Part shown: piece after piece, positions 1 through 9,294 of the stretch
How positions within the stretch are numbered: position 1 is the stretch's first letter
Layout: the number at the start of each line of letters is the position of its first letter
From: Balneolaceae bacterium
GTDB lineage: Bacteria; Bacteroidota; Rhodothermia; Balneolales; Balneolaceae
Length of the DNA stretch: 37,087 bases
Direction: 5' to 3'
Assembly (NCBI GenBank): GCA_007134085.1
Contig: SLLL01000110.1
Location: forward strand, 1 to 37,087
Position numbers and translations under genes: made by a program
Notes under the pieces: generated by a model
The model's database searches: none
The model's input: the letters and a program-made list of their open reading frames with translations, nothing else
What the model was told of the DNA's origin: nothing

Positions 1-453
1 GGTTTTGCAATTGGGGATGAAGGCAGTGCGGCTGACCTTGGTCGAAGGCTTCTCAAACTCTATTTCAGAAACAGCGGGCAGGAAAAAACCCTTCGATTTA
101 TCGGTGAAAAGCTAAAGTATAAAGATTATGCAACCATGATGAACCGAATCTACAGATCAGGCAAGCCAAACCGCGAGCTGGCTTCTGTAGCGGGCGAGGT
201 TTTGAATAACCCAATGCCACCTGAACTTTTGAACCTTATTCGTGACGCATTCACCGATTTCGCTGACAATCAGCTGGCACAGCTCAGCCTCGCAGCTGAT
301 GAAGAAATCGTATTCACAGGTAAAGTTGCTCAGGTTCATAAAGAGATTTTAATTCCACTGTTGAATCAAAAAGGGTTTAAAAATGTATCCGTTCGCTATC
401 CGGTTATATCAGCCTGGCGCGAACGGATAAAAGCAGGAGAGGATTTTTCGTAA
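1..453 (+). CDS. C-terminal part of a BadF/BadG/BcrA/BcrD-type ATPase (N-acetylglucosamine kinase-like), truncated by window start
   Basis: Frame 1 is open from base 1 (GFAIGDEGSAADLGRRLLKLYF...) to the stop at 451-453; GDEGS..xLGRRLL resembles the BadF/GlcNAc kinase motif. The listed ORF at 136 is an internal Met. Confidence 0.7.
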   Translation, partial: GFAIGDEGSAADLGRRLLKLYFRNSGQEKTLRFIGEKLKYKDYATMMNRIYRSGKPNRELASVAGEVLNNPMPPELLNLIRDAFTDFADNQLAQLSLAADEEIVFTGKVAQVHKEILIPLLNQKGFKNVSVRYPVISAWRERIKAGEDFS

Positions 454-496
454 ATCTATAAAACTCAATCTACCAATACTTTAGAGAAACGTTTTT

Positions 497-1267
497 TTGA
501 TTATTACAGACACCCACTGCCATCTCTACCTCCCTCAGTTCGAACAAGATCTTGATGATGTTCTCGGCCGGGCAGCTGCCTCGGGGATAAAACACATTTT
601 TTTACCGGCAATTGATTGGCCTTCTATCGATGCGATGGCTAACCTGAACCACCCTAAAATTACCTTCTATAAAATGGCCGGTATCCATCCATGCAGCGTT
701 GAGGATAATTTGCCAATTGATGATGAAAAACTGTTCAAACTTTGCAGCTCTGATGATTTTGTAGCCATTGGCGAAACCGGGCTCGATTATTACTGGAGCT
801 CAGATTTTGTGGATGAGCAGAAAAAAAGCCTCCGAATACATTGTGATGTTGCCCGACAAACAGCCAAGCCGATTGTGCTTCACAACCGCGACAGCACCAG
901 TGATCTGCTTGATATCATCGAAGAAGAACAAGATGGCAGGCTTACAGGCGTTTGGCACTGTTTTACCGGAACTGTTGATGAGGGCAAGCGTGCGCTCGAT
1001 CTCGGCTTAATGCTTGGTGTTGGAGGCGTTGCCACGTTTAAAAATGGCGGGGTTGATAAGGTGTTGAAACATTTGCCTCTCGATTCACTAATCCTCGAAA
1101 CAGACGCCCCATATCTTACACCTGCACCAAACCGCGGCAAACGAAATGAACCGGCTTACATCAAGCTTGTTGCTGAGAAACTGGCATTTATCAAAGACCT
1201 TTCCTTGCAGGAAATAGCTGAAATAACCACTTCGAATGCATTCCGGCTTTTTGATATTGAACCTTGA
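497..1267 (+). CDS. tatD: TatD family metal-dependent hydrolase (DNase)
   Basis: TTG start; IITDTHCHLY, AIGETGLDYYW, PIVLHNRDS, WHCFTG and ILETDAPYLTP motifs of the TatD family. Confidence 0.93.
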   Translation: MIITDTHCHLYLPQFEQDLDDVLGRAAASGIKHIFLPAIDWPSIDAMANLNHPKITFYKMAGIHPCSVEDNLPIDDEKLFKLCSSDDFVAIGETGLDYYWSSDFVDEQKKSLRIHCDVARQTAKPIVLHNRDSTSDLLDIIEEEQDGRLTGVWHCFTGTVDEGKRALDLGLMLGVGGVATFKNGGVDKVLKHLPLDSLILETDAPYLTPAPNRGKRNEPAYIKLVAEKLAFIKDLSLQEIAEITTSNAFRLFDIEP

Positions 1268-1274
1268 AAGATTG

Positions 1275-3776
1275 CTATTCGGCGGATAGAGCCTGTTTGC
1301 CGGATTCCTGCCTCAAAAAATTTAAATCAGCAAACGCTGTTATGGTGTGGATGTCGTCCTCTCCTCTTGTACTTAATAGTGTTTCATAGCTTTTTGCCAG
1401 CAGTGGCTCAGCTTCCTGCAGCCTGCCAAGCTGTATCAAACAGCGGCCCAGCCTCGCCTCCGATTGTGCAATGCGCCAGTCGGTTTCTTCAAAAGCCTGC
1501 TTTCGGATGTCAAGTGCTTCGCGCAACATGGTTTCGGCTTCAGCAGCTTTGCCAAGTTCTATATACATACTGCCAACACCGTCCAGCGAGGTCGCAAGGT
1601 CGGAATGGGTAGGAGGCAGAGATCGCCGCCTTAACTGAAGCCCGTTTTCAAACTGTTGAAGTGCTTCTGCATAGTCTCCTAATTCCTCAAAAACTTTGCC
1701 CAGATTGTGATAAACAACCCCAATAAACGGGTGGTTGGCATGAAAAACCTGCTGCCCGATTTCAAGCGCCTTTAGTAAGTCGCCCATTGCCCTGTCGTAA
1801 TTTCCCAGGCCCTGGTGCACACCTGAGTAACCATTAAGAGTAAAAGCCATATATGGGTGTACGTCCCCCCAGATCTCCCGTATCACCTCTATGGCTTCTT
1901 CGAAAAGCTCACCTGCACCTTCAAGTTCACCGGTTCTGTGCATCAAAATGGCAAGGTTATTTAAGTTAGCTGCAAGATTGCTTCCCGGTTCCGGGTCTTT
2001 ACGCCTGATTTCAACCACACGCCTTAGCATGTTTTTTGCTTCTTCCATATTTCCCCTGCCTTCATAAATTATCGCCAGGGTGTTTAAAGTACTTGCAACT
2101 TCGGGGTGATTCGGCCCATAAAATTCCATATTCAATTCAAGCACTTCCTGCGTTGAAGATTGGGCGCGATCGAGCATTCCCATCCTATATTCAAGGTTTG
2201 CAAGCTCAAGCAGAGCAGAAACATATTGAGGCGACTGCTCTTGGATAGACCGAAATCCTTCTACCGACATTTCCAGTGCCGGCAAGGCCTGTTCGTAAAG
2301 CCCAAGGTTTTGATATACTTTGCCAATCATGCCAAGCATTTGGGCCTGAACTGCCGTTTGCCCTTCAAGCTCCGTCTGAACTTTTTCAAAGCCTTCGTCA
2401 AGCATTTCCCTTGCCGTTTTTGAGCCGTCATTGGCTTTAGTTGGGTCAGATTCCTCAAAAAGCTGAACCAGGAACTCAGCAATCTGCTCTGCCTGCTGGG
2501 CGTGAATCTCAGCCCGCTCGGCGTTTAACGTGGCCTGATGAGCCTGCCATAACACCCCGGCAACACCTACCAGCAACGCAACAAAGGCAATGGCTGCAGT
2601 TGCTGCTGCAACTTTATTGCGATAGATAAATTTCTTAACACGATATCTTAGTGTTGGCGCTCTTGCTGATATAGGCTCTCCATTGAGAAAATTTTCGAGA
2701 TCTTCGGCTAAGGAAAGTGCAGAAGGATACCTCCGATGCGGCTCTTTCCACATAGCCATTAGAATTATTCTGTCCAGATCGCCGGATAGCTGTTTGCTTA
2801 TCTGTACAGAATCGTATCCATTTCTGCTTTCACTTAATGCTGCCTCACTGGGTTTGGGTGGTTCCGTTTCGCAAACAATCTTTTCAATTTCCAGCATCGA
2901 CATGGTCTGGATCTGGTATGGCTTGCGGCCGGCTAGCAACAGGTAGAGCAGCACACCGAGCGAATACACATCCGATACCGTGGAAATTTGGATACCCTGA
3001 ACCTGCTCGGGGCTTGCAAACTCAGGGGTCATAATCCTCATTCCGGTTCGCGTTTGAAAAACATTGGCACCTTCCAACTCCGGTTCCAGAAGTTTTGCAA
3101 TGCCAAAATCAATCAACTTTATTTCACCCTTCTCTGTAACCAGTACATGTTCCGGTTTCAGATCCCTGTGCACCACAAGGTTCTGGTGGGCATAATGAAC
3201 TGCCTTGCAAACATCCTGAAATAATCGAATCCTCTCTTGCAGATTGAGCCTTTTTTTATCAGACCACTCATCCAGCGGAACGCCGTCCACATATTCCATT
3301 ATTACATATGGAGTGCCCTGTCTGGTTATCCCGCCATCTATCAGCCGCGCGATATTTGGGTGATCCAGTGAGGCAAGAATCCTCTGCTCCGATTCGAAAC
3401 GATGCCGCGAATTTGAATCGAAACCAATACCCCTGAGAAGTTTAAGAGCTACATACTCACCATTGGCATGCCGGGCTAAATACACCGTTGCACTGCCACC
3501 TTCGCCAAGCTTTTTTATAATTTCATAATCATCTATTTGCTCATTTTCCTGCTGATCTGAGGTGATGGACGACTTTGTGAGCGAATAAATTTTGCGCTGA
3601 AACTCCTCTACAAATAGCCGTGCATTTTTATTTTTTTTTTTTTTTTCTAAAACTTTCTCCCGCAATGATTCATCACCATCACACCATTCATCCAGCAGGC
3701 CGTCCCACTCTTGTTCCGGAATATTCGTCAGTTTATCGGCAAGCTCTTTAGCTTTTAGATTGTGATCCTCATCCAT
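1275..3776 (-). CDS. Serine/threonine protein kinase with a TM helix and C-terminal TPR repeats
   Basis: GEGGSATVYLA glycine loop, VALK, HRDLKPEHVLV, DFGIAK, APE-like PEFASPEQ; TM segment AAATAAIAFVALLVGVAGVLW; many TPR units (e.g. ALNTLAIIYEGRGNMEEAKNMLRR). Confidence 0.93.
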   Translation of the reverse strand: MDEDHNLKAKELADKLTNIPEQEWDGLLDEWCDGDESLREKVLEKKKKNKNARLFVEEFQRKIYSLTKSSITSDQQENEQIDDYEIIKKLGEGGSATVYLARHANGEYVALKLLRGIGFDSNSRHRFESEQRILASLDHPNIARLIDGGITRQGTPYVIMEYVDGVPLDEWSDKKRLNLQERIRLFQDVCKAVHYAHQNLVVHRDLKPEHVLVTEKGEIKLIDFGIAKLLEPELEGANVFQTRTGMRIMTPEFASPEQVQGIQISTVSDVYSLGVLLYLLLAGRKPYQIQTMSMLEIEKIVCETEPPKPSEAALSESRNGYDSVQISKQLSGDLDRIILMAMWKEPHRRYPSALSLAEDLENFLNGEPISARAPTLRYRVKKFIYRNKVAAATAAIAFVALLVGVAGVLWQAHQATLNAERAEIHAQQAEQIAEFLVQLFEESDPTKANDGSKTAREMLDEGFEKVQTELEGQTAVQAQMLGMIGKVYQNLGLYEQALPALEMSVEGFRSIQEQSPQYVSALLELANLEYRMGMLDRAQSSTQEVLELNMEFYGPNHPEVASTLNTLAIIYEGRGNMEEAKNMLRRVVEIRRKDPEPGSNLAANLNNLAILMHRTGELEGAGELFEEAIEVIREIWGDVHPYMAFTLNGYSGVHQGLGNYDRAMGDLLKALEIGQQVFHANHPFIGVVYHNLGKVFEELGDYAEALQQFENGLQLRRRSLPPTHSDLATSLDGVGSMYIELGKAAEAETMLREALDIRKQAFEETDWRIAQSEARLGRCLIQLGRLQEAEPLLAKSYETLLSTRGEDDIHTITAFADLNFLRQESGKQALSAE
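3631..3646. repeat. Homopolymer T16 on + strand (A16 in the kinase coding strand)
   Basis: Read directly: tgcattttta tttttttttt ttttttctaa. It encodes part of EKKKKN at codons 44-49 of the kinase. Confidence 0.95.
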
Positions 3777-3815
3777 ACTTTTTCTCCTAGATACCGGAAA
3801 TTGAGGTATTATGGC

Positions 3816-4388
3816 TCAATTTCCCAGTTTTTCATAAATCCAATTGCAGGCAGCCTGCCAATCTCGTTTTACCGTTGCGGGGGAGATATCCAGGGCAAAT
3901 GCGGTGTCTTCTACCGTCATACCGCCAAAAAACCTGCATTCAAACACTTTACTTTGCCTCTCATTTACCTTCTCAAATTGTTTGAGAACCTCATCCATCT
4001 CGAGTAATTCGGCAGCGGTTTTTTGATCACCTATCAGGTCTAAATCGTAATCTTCAGCGCGCTGGTATTCACCTCCTCGCTTTACCGAAGCTGTTCGCTC
4101 GGCATAATTTATGAGAATTTGTCGCATGGCTTTCGAGGCAAGAGCTAAAAAATGACGCTTGTTTTCAATTTGGTTCGGCTGGTTTTTCCAAAGCTTGAGA
4201 TAGGTTTCATGAATCAGCGCAACGGTATTTATTGTTTCAGCCCCGTTCCACCGTCCCCGTTGTTTTTTTGCAATCGAGTGCAGCTCATCATATACCAATT
4301 CAAACAGCTCATTTAAAGCAGTGCTATCGCCATCCGAATATTTCTGGATTAGCAAAGTTGGTGTATGAGTTTGCATCCCGCTCATCAT
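3816..4388 (-). CDS. ECF-like sigma-70 family RNA polymerase sigma factor (TIGR02999-like)
   Basis: LFELVYDELHSIAKKQRGRW, INTVALIHETYLKLW, ALASKAMRQILINYAERTASVKRGG, region 4 SPATVKRDWQAACNWIYEKLG. Confidence 0.9.
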   Translation of the reverse strand: MMSGMQTHTPTLLIQKYSDGDSTALNELFELVYDELHSIAKKQRGRWNGAETINTVALIHETYLKLWKNQPNQIENKRHFLALASKAMRQILINYAERTASVKRGGEYQRAEDYDLDLIGDQKTAAELLEMDEVLKQFEKVNERQSKVFECRFFGGMTVEDTAFALDISPATVKRDWQAACNWIYEKLGN

Positions 4389-4643
4389 TCCTCAATCCAT
4401 TTTAACTGCAACAACCTGGGATAAGCATTTATATAGTCACTTTAATATCACAGAATTTCAAAAAATGTAATAAAAACCCGCCTATTTATGAAAATGAATG
4501 AGCATTGAGCCCTCCTGATGTTTTTTTCTGTAACTGATTATAAACCTAGTGAATTCTTCGTCTCCAAAATGAAGCAGTGCATGGAGTTAGTCATGGGTAA
4601 TTAAGTCTTTCAAACCTTCATAACCATTAAAATTCTTCTCCTG

Positions 4644-5627
4644 ATGAAACGACTATTTCGATATCTGCTAATCATTGTTCTGATTTTCACTGTTACTATC
4701 GCTGCGATTGCAAGTTATCTTGCCTTCTTTCTGCCAAATGTTGGGCCGGCCCCCGGCCTGGAAATTGAAATTACAGAAGAGAGAATTGAGCGAGGTAAGT
4801 ATTTGGCAAACCACGTTATGCTCTGCATGGAGTGCCACGCCGTAAGGGATTTCAGCCTTTTTGCCGGGCCGCCCATTCCTGAAACACTTGGCGCGGGGGG
4901 GACCGTTTTTGATCAAAAATTGGGGCTTCCGGGAAGTTTTGTTTCAGAAAATCTGACCCCATACAAAATGGAGAGTTGGACCGACGGCGAACTCTATCGT
5001 GCCATTGTTTCCGGTGTATCTAAAGATGGAAGGGCTCTATTCCCGATTATGCCGTATCCGAATTTTGCACAAGTGGATGAAGAGGATATTTATGCTGTAA
5101 TAGCTTACCTGAGGACACTTGAGCCCATTGCTGCTGATCATCCTTCATCAAAAGCTGACTTCCCTATGAGCCTGATCATGAACACCATTCCGGCAGCTCC
5201 TTCACATCAGCCACGCCCCAATAAATCTGAACTGATTGATTATGGAAGGTACCTGGTAACAGCCGGAGTTTGCAACGATTGCCATACGCGAATTGAACGT
5301 GGTGAATTTGTGGGGGAACTTTATGCAGGAGGTAATGAATTCCCAATGCCGGATGGCTCAGTAGTACGGGCTGCAAATATTACACCTCATGCAACGGGTA
5401 TTGGCAACTGGACGGAGGAACAGTTTGTAACTCGCTTTAAAATATATGCTGATACATCGTACGTGCCTCGCACGGTTCAACCCGGCGAGTTTCAAACCAT
5501 TATGCCCTGGAGCAAGTATGCAGGTATGGCCATTGAAGACCTTCAGGCAATTTTTGCCTACCTGCAAAGTCTGCCGCCTGTTGATAACCGGGTAGAGATC
5601 TTTTCACCAGCTAAAGACATCAACTAA
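4644..5627 (+). CDS. Membrane-anchored diheme cytochrome c
   Basis: N-terminal hydrophobic anchor; two CXXCH motifs (CMECH, CNDCH); downstream candidate Met ligands (LFPIMPYP, TIMPWSKYAGM). Confidence 0.9.
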   Translation: MKRLFRYLLIIVLIFTVTIAAIASYLAFFLPNVGPAPGLEIEITEERIERGKYLANHVMLCMECHAVRDFSLFAGPPIPETLGAGGTVFDQKLGLPGSFVSENLTPYKMESWTDGELYRAIVSGVSKDGRALFPIMPYPNFAQVDEEDIYAVIAYLRTLEPIAADHPSSKADFPMSLIMNTIPAAPSHQPRPNKSELIDYGRYLVTAGVCNDCHTRIERGEFVGELYAGGNEFPMPDGSVVRAANITPHATGIGNWTEEQFVTRFKIYADTSYVPRTVQPGEFQTIMPWSKYAGMAIEDLQAIFAYLQSLPPVDNRVEIFSPAKDIN

Positions 5628-5643
5628 AACTAGGTATACATTT

Positions 5644-6597
5644 ATGAAAACAATAAACAACCATAAACTCAGTCTCCTTTGCCTGGTTGCAATTTTTAGT
5701 TTTTCTGGCATCATGTGGGGGTGTAGCGACTCTTCCACCTCAGCGGATGAAGAGATCGATGTAGACAGATTGATCAGTGAAATAAGAGCTGCTACGCAGG
5801 CATACCGTGACATTGAAGCAGCAAAAGCCGCAGGCTGGAATACGATGTTGTCGCCTTGTGTGGCACACCCTACCGAGGGCGGCATGGGATATCACATGGG
5901 CAGGATGCAGTTTTTCGATGGCAGAACCAACCACCTGGAACCACAAGTTCTGCTATATGAACCTACCCAGGGCGGTGGTATGGAGTTCATCGGGGTTGAG
6001 TATATCATCCCGTTCGATATTCTGCCTGCTTCTTCGGAACCCCCTATGATTCTTGGCGAACATTACTATCAAAATCATCAATTGGGATTTTGGGCTCTGC
6101 ATGTTTGGACCGAAAAAGACAATCCATCAGGTATGTTTGCAGACTGGAACCCCAGTGTTTCGTGCGAATTTGAGGTGGATGTAATGCTAAATGAAGTGAG
6201 GGCAGTAACAGAAGCCTATCATAATATAGATAATGCTATGGCCGCCGGCTGGGATACATTCATGTCCCCTTGTGTGGAGCATCCTGTAGAAGGAGGAATG
6301 GGTTATCACGTTGGAAGAATGGAGTTTGTTGATGGCCGCACAAACTATTTGGAACCACAGGTATTACTATACGAACCTCTTGAGGATGGTAGCATGGAGT
6401 TTATCGGGGTGGAGTATATTGTACCTTTTGCCATTCATCCGACTGATGCTGAGCCGCCCATGACATTGGGCCAGCATTATCACCAAAATCCGAATCTGGA
6501 AATATGGGCTCTTCATGTTTGGACTGAAAAAGAGAACCCATCGGGTATGTTTGCCGACTGGAACCCGAATGTTTCATGCCAGTATGCTGATGATTAA
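5644..6597 (+). CDS. Uncharacterised lipoprotein with two tandem copies of a ~130-aa domain
   Basis: Signal peptide with lipobox-like GIMWGCSDSS; two repeats sharing SPCV.HP.EGGMGYH.GRM.F.DGRTN.LEPQVLLYEP and WALHVWTEK.NPSGMFADWNP.VSC. Confidence 0.85.
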   Translation: MKTINNHKLSLLCLVAIFSFSGIMWGCSDSSTSADEEIDVDRLISEIRAATQAYRDIEAAKAAGWNTMLSPCVAHPTEGGMGYHMGRMQFFDGRTNHLEPQVLLYEPTQGGGMEFIGVEYIIPFDILPASSEPPMILGEHYYQNHQLGFWALHVWTEKDNPSGMFADWNPSVSCEFEVDVMLNEVRAVTEAYHNIDNAMAAGWDTFMSPCVEHPVEGGMGYHVGRMEFVDGRTNYLEPQVLLYEPLEDGSMEFIGVEYIVPFAIHPTDAEPPMTLGQHYHQNPNLEIWALHVWTEKENPSGMFADWNPNVSCQYADD

Positions 6598-6623
6598 TCA
6601 GCCGGGAACATAATCAGGAGATA

Positions 6624-6667
6624 GAGGTGGGCTGCATTTTTTGAGAAATCAGCCTGCCTCCTTTTTA
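6624..6667 (+). terminator. Probable rho-independent terminator after the duplicated lipoprotein gene
   Basis: GAGGTGGGCTG - cattttttgagaaat - CAGCCTGCCTC (11-bp stem with two G.T wobbles) followed by CTTTTTAATC. Confidence 0.65.
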
Positions 6668-6694
6668 ATCTACCTTTCTTTTATTTGCTCCTAA

Positions 6695-7369
6695 TTATCT
6701 GAGAACCTCCCCATCTTTCCTTGCCTGTTTTATCACATTGCCCGAAGTAATAGCATAAAACGGAGTAATGGGATAGCCGGTTTGTCGAAGTGCGCGTGCA
6801 GTCCATGTGTTTGATGTTTTCGGGATGAAATATCTGCCCCGAGCTTTAAAGAACGTACTGTTTCTGTAAAGTCCTTCTGCAGCGAATTGCGGTATATCCT
6901 CACGATTAAGCCGGAATCGATCCCCGATAAATTTAGCCAGTTCTTGTGCTCCCTCCTCTGTTACCTGCACCCTCACAATCGTACTAGCCGTAAAATAGCG
7001 TTCAACAGGCATATCAATTCCAACTACGTGAATTACACTTCTTGTAGGCAGTAGCGCTGCACGCATCATCAACCCAAAACCTGCCTCAGAATCAGTGTAA
7101 TATCTTCCATCACCCCAGCCAAACTTAAATATCGCAGCTTGGGGCATTTTTTCATGCTGGGGAAGAAAAGGTTCAATGTGTTCACGTTCAATGGCAATTC
7201 CTACATGCCAGCCATGGCTTATGATATACACAGGCACAGGCCGTAACTCCTCATCCTCCGGGTAGAGATGCTGCACAGGCCCCAAACACCCGCCCAGCCA
7301 CACTAAACAGAGAAGAAGAGGGATTAAGAATCCGGACATTCTTTTTACACCATTTCTAATATTCAGCAT
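6695..7369 (-). CDS. DUF2459 / TIGR02117 family lipoprotein
   Basis: Lipobox-like LVWLGGC; PVYIISHGWHVGIAIEREHI and FGWGDGRYYTD motifs typical of DUF2459. Confidence 0.8.
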   Translation of the reverse strand: MLNIRNGVKRMSGFLIPLLLCLVWLGGCLGPVQHLYPEDEELRPVPVYIISHGWHVGIAIEREHIEPFLPQHEKMPQAAIFKFGWGDGRYYTDSEAGFGLMMRAALLPTRSVIHVVGIDMPVERYFTASTIVRVQVTEEGAQELAKFIGDRFRLNREDIPQFAAEGLYRNSTFFKARGRYFIPKTSNTWTARALRQTGYPITPFYAITSGNVIKQARKDGEVLR

Positions 7370-7545
7370 CTGTAAACCAGAGATTAGGTAAATTTTCAGG
7401 TACCATGTAAAGACATCAGAAGTGCATCATAAACTTTCGTTCTTTCATCAAATTATTCTAAAGTACTGTTTTTGTGATGAAGCTCGAAAGTAAATAAGCG
7501 CTTTTGTACTTTAACGGTGCTAAACTGTTCACCCATATTGTTTTA

Positions 7546-8340
7546 ATGGCAAAATCAAAAAGTTTAACCTACACATCTTACCTGAAAGTAAAAGAGCTGC
7601 TCGAGCTTCAACAGCCCGAATCTAAGCCTGCCGAGCACGATGAGATGCTCTTCATAATTATTCACCAGGTTTATGAGCTTTGGTTCAAACAGATTTTGCA
7701 TGAGCTCGATAAGCTCAGGAAAGATCTTAAAGCAGGTAACAGCTGGGCAGCAGGCAAAACGATGAGACGTGTTTTGACTATTCTTAAAACCATGGTTTCT
7801 CAGGTTGATATCCTTGAAACGATGACACCTCTCGAGTTCAACAGTTTCCGAGGGTTTCTGCAAAGTGCCAGCGGATTCCAATCCGTGCAATTCCGGGAAA
7901 TGGAGATACTGTGCGGCATGCGGTCAAAACATATCATTGATGTACATAAAGATCAGCCTGAGCTTCAACAGAACCTCTTGAATCGGGAAAACGAAGATAC
8001 TCTCTGGGAAAGCTTCTGTGCATTTTTACAAAAAAGGGGACACAACATCAATATACCGCAGCGGATGAATGAACATGGGTTGGTACATGAGCCATCAAAA
8101 CATAATCAAAATATTCTCGTTGAGATTATGAAAAACGATCCCGAAGCGGCCCATCTCTGTGAACTTTTTGTGGATTACGATGAAGGGCTGATGGAGTGGC
8201 GATACCGGCATGTAAAGATGGTTGAGCGCACCATTGGCACCAAGCGGGGTACCGGTGGATCGGATGGGTCGGCATATCTGCATAAAACGCTGAATAATCC
8301 TATATTCCCAGACTTATGGGCAATAAGAACTTTATTTTAA
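7546..8340 (+). CDS. kynA: Tryptophan 2,3-dioxygenase
   Basis: AEHDEMLFIIIHQVYELWFKQILHELDKLR, MTPLEFNSFRGFLQSASGFQSVQFREME, RTIGTKRGTGGSDGSAYL. The ORF is open from 7504, but the ATG at 7546 (MAKSKSLTY) fits better. Confidence 0.93.
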   Translation: MAKSKSLTYTSYLKVKELLELQQPESKPAEHDEMLFIIIHQVYELWFKQILHELDKLRKDLKAGNSWAAGKTMRRVLTILKTMVSQVDILETMTPLEFNSFRGFLQSASGFQSVQFREMEILCGMRSKHIIDVHKDQPELQQNLLNRENEDTLWESFCAFLQKRGHNINIPQRMNEHGLVHEPSKHNQNILVEIMKNDPEAAHLCELFVDYDEGLMEWRYRHVKMVERTIGTKRGTGGSDGSAYLHKTLNNPIFPDLWAIRTLF

Positions 8341-8364
8341 CTCTAACCATATAAATAAACCGAC

Positions 8365-9177
8365 ATGCTAAAAAAATCACTTCTTTTACTTGTTTTAGGG
8401 TTTTGCATATTTATAGGATGTACTTCTACTGATGATGAAAGCCCGTGGCAGCTGGTGTGGTATGATGAATTTGATTCAGCGGAACTTGATCTGGAAAAAT
8501 GGACGTTTCAATATGGAACTGGTGAAGAGCAAGGTTTAAGCGGGTGGGGCAATTATGAACTACAGTACTATACGGACCGTGAAGAAAATATTTTTATAAG
8601 TGATGGCAAACTGCACATTGTAGCACTTGAAGAGTCCTACAACGACGAAGATTTTACTTCTGCAAGAATCAAAACGAGGGATAAGGGTGACTGGACATTC
8701 GGCCGGATAGAAGCACGAGCCAAGCTGCCACAAGGGCAGGGTATGTGGCCGGCAATATGGATGCTCTCAACCGACGAAGTGTACGGTGGGTGGCCCAAAA
8801 GCGGTGAAATTGACATTATGGAACAAATAGGCCACGAACCGGAAACCATTCATGGCACCGTACATTTTGGAGAAGATTGGCCTCAAAACCAGGAAAATGG
8901 TGCATCATTCACATTGAGCGAAGGAACCTTCTCGGATGATTTCCACATTTTTGCCATTGAATGGGAAGAGAACGAAATCCGCTGGTATGTTGACGATATT
9001 CATTTTCATACCGTAACCCCCGCCGACCTCGAGCCATTTCACTACCCGTTTAATGAGCGGTTTCATCTGATTATAAACCTTGCTGTAGGAGGAAATTGGC
9101 CCGGCGATCCGGATGAAACAACTGAATTTCCGCAATCTCTTATTGTAGATTATGTAAGGGTATATCAGCTTAAATAG
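8365..9177 (+). CDS. Glycoside hydrolase family 16 lipoprotein (laminarinase-like), copy 1
   Basis: Lipobox-like CIFIGCTS; WQLVWYDEFD; catalytic ExDxxE motif in SGEIDIMEQIGHEPETIHGTVHF; VDYVRVYQ C-terminus. Confidence 0.93.
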   Translation: MLKKSLLLLVLGFCIFIGCTSTDDESPWQLVWYDEFDSAELDLEKWTFQYGTGEEQGLSGWGNYELQYYTDREENIFISDGKLHIVALEESYNDEDFTSARIKTRDKGDWTFGRIEARAKLPQGQGMWPAIWMLSTDEVYGGWPKSGEIDIMEQIGHEPETIHGTVHFGEDWPQNQENGASFTLSEGTFSDDFHIFAIEWEENEIRWYVDDIHFHTVTPADLEPFHYPFNERFHLIINLAVGGNWPGDPDETTEFPQSLIVDYVRVYQLK

Positions 9178-9186
9178 CAGGTATAT

Positions 9187-9218
9187 TTGGCTGCGCTTGT
9201 TCTAATCTCTGCAGCCAA
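9187..9218. other. Perfect 8-bp inverted repeat between the two GH16 genes
   Basis: TTGGCTGC - 16 nt - GCAGCCAA; no clear T-tract on either side, so terminator function is uncertain. Confidence 0.5.
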
Positions 9219-9294
9219 CAAATCTGCACAAAACAACAAATAAATCTATATTCTCATTTTGTAGACACTAAGAACCAAAATTAAATCCCTCTTC

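Noticed and set aside
9187-9218. Rho-independent terminator after the first GH16 gene
   Set aside because: The hairpin is perfect but lacks a T-tract, so it is listed only as an inverted repeat.
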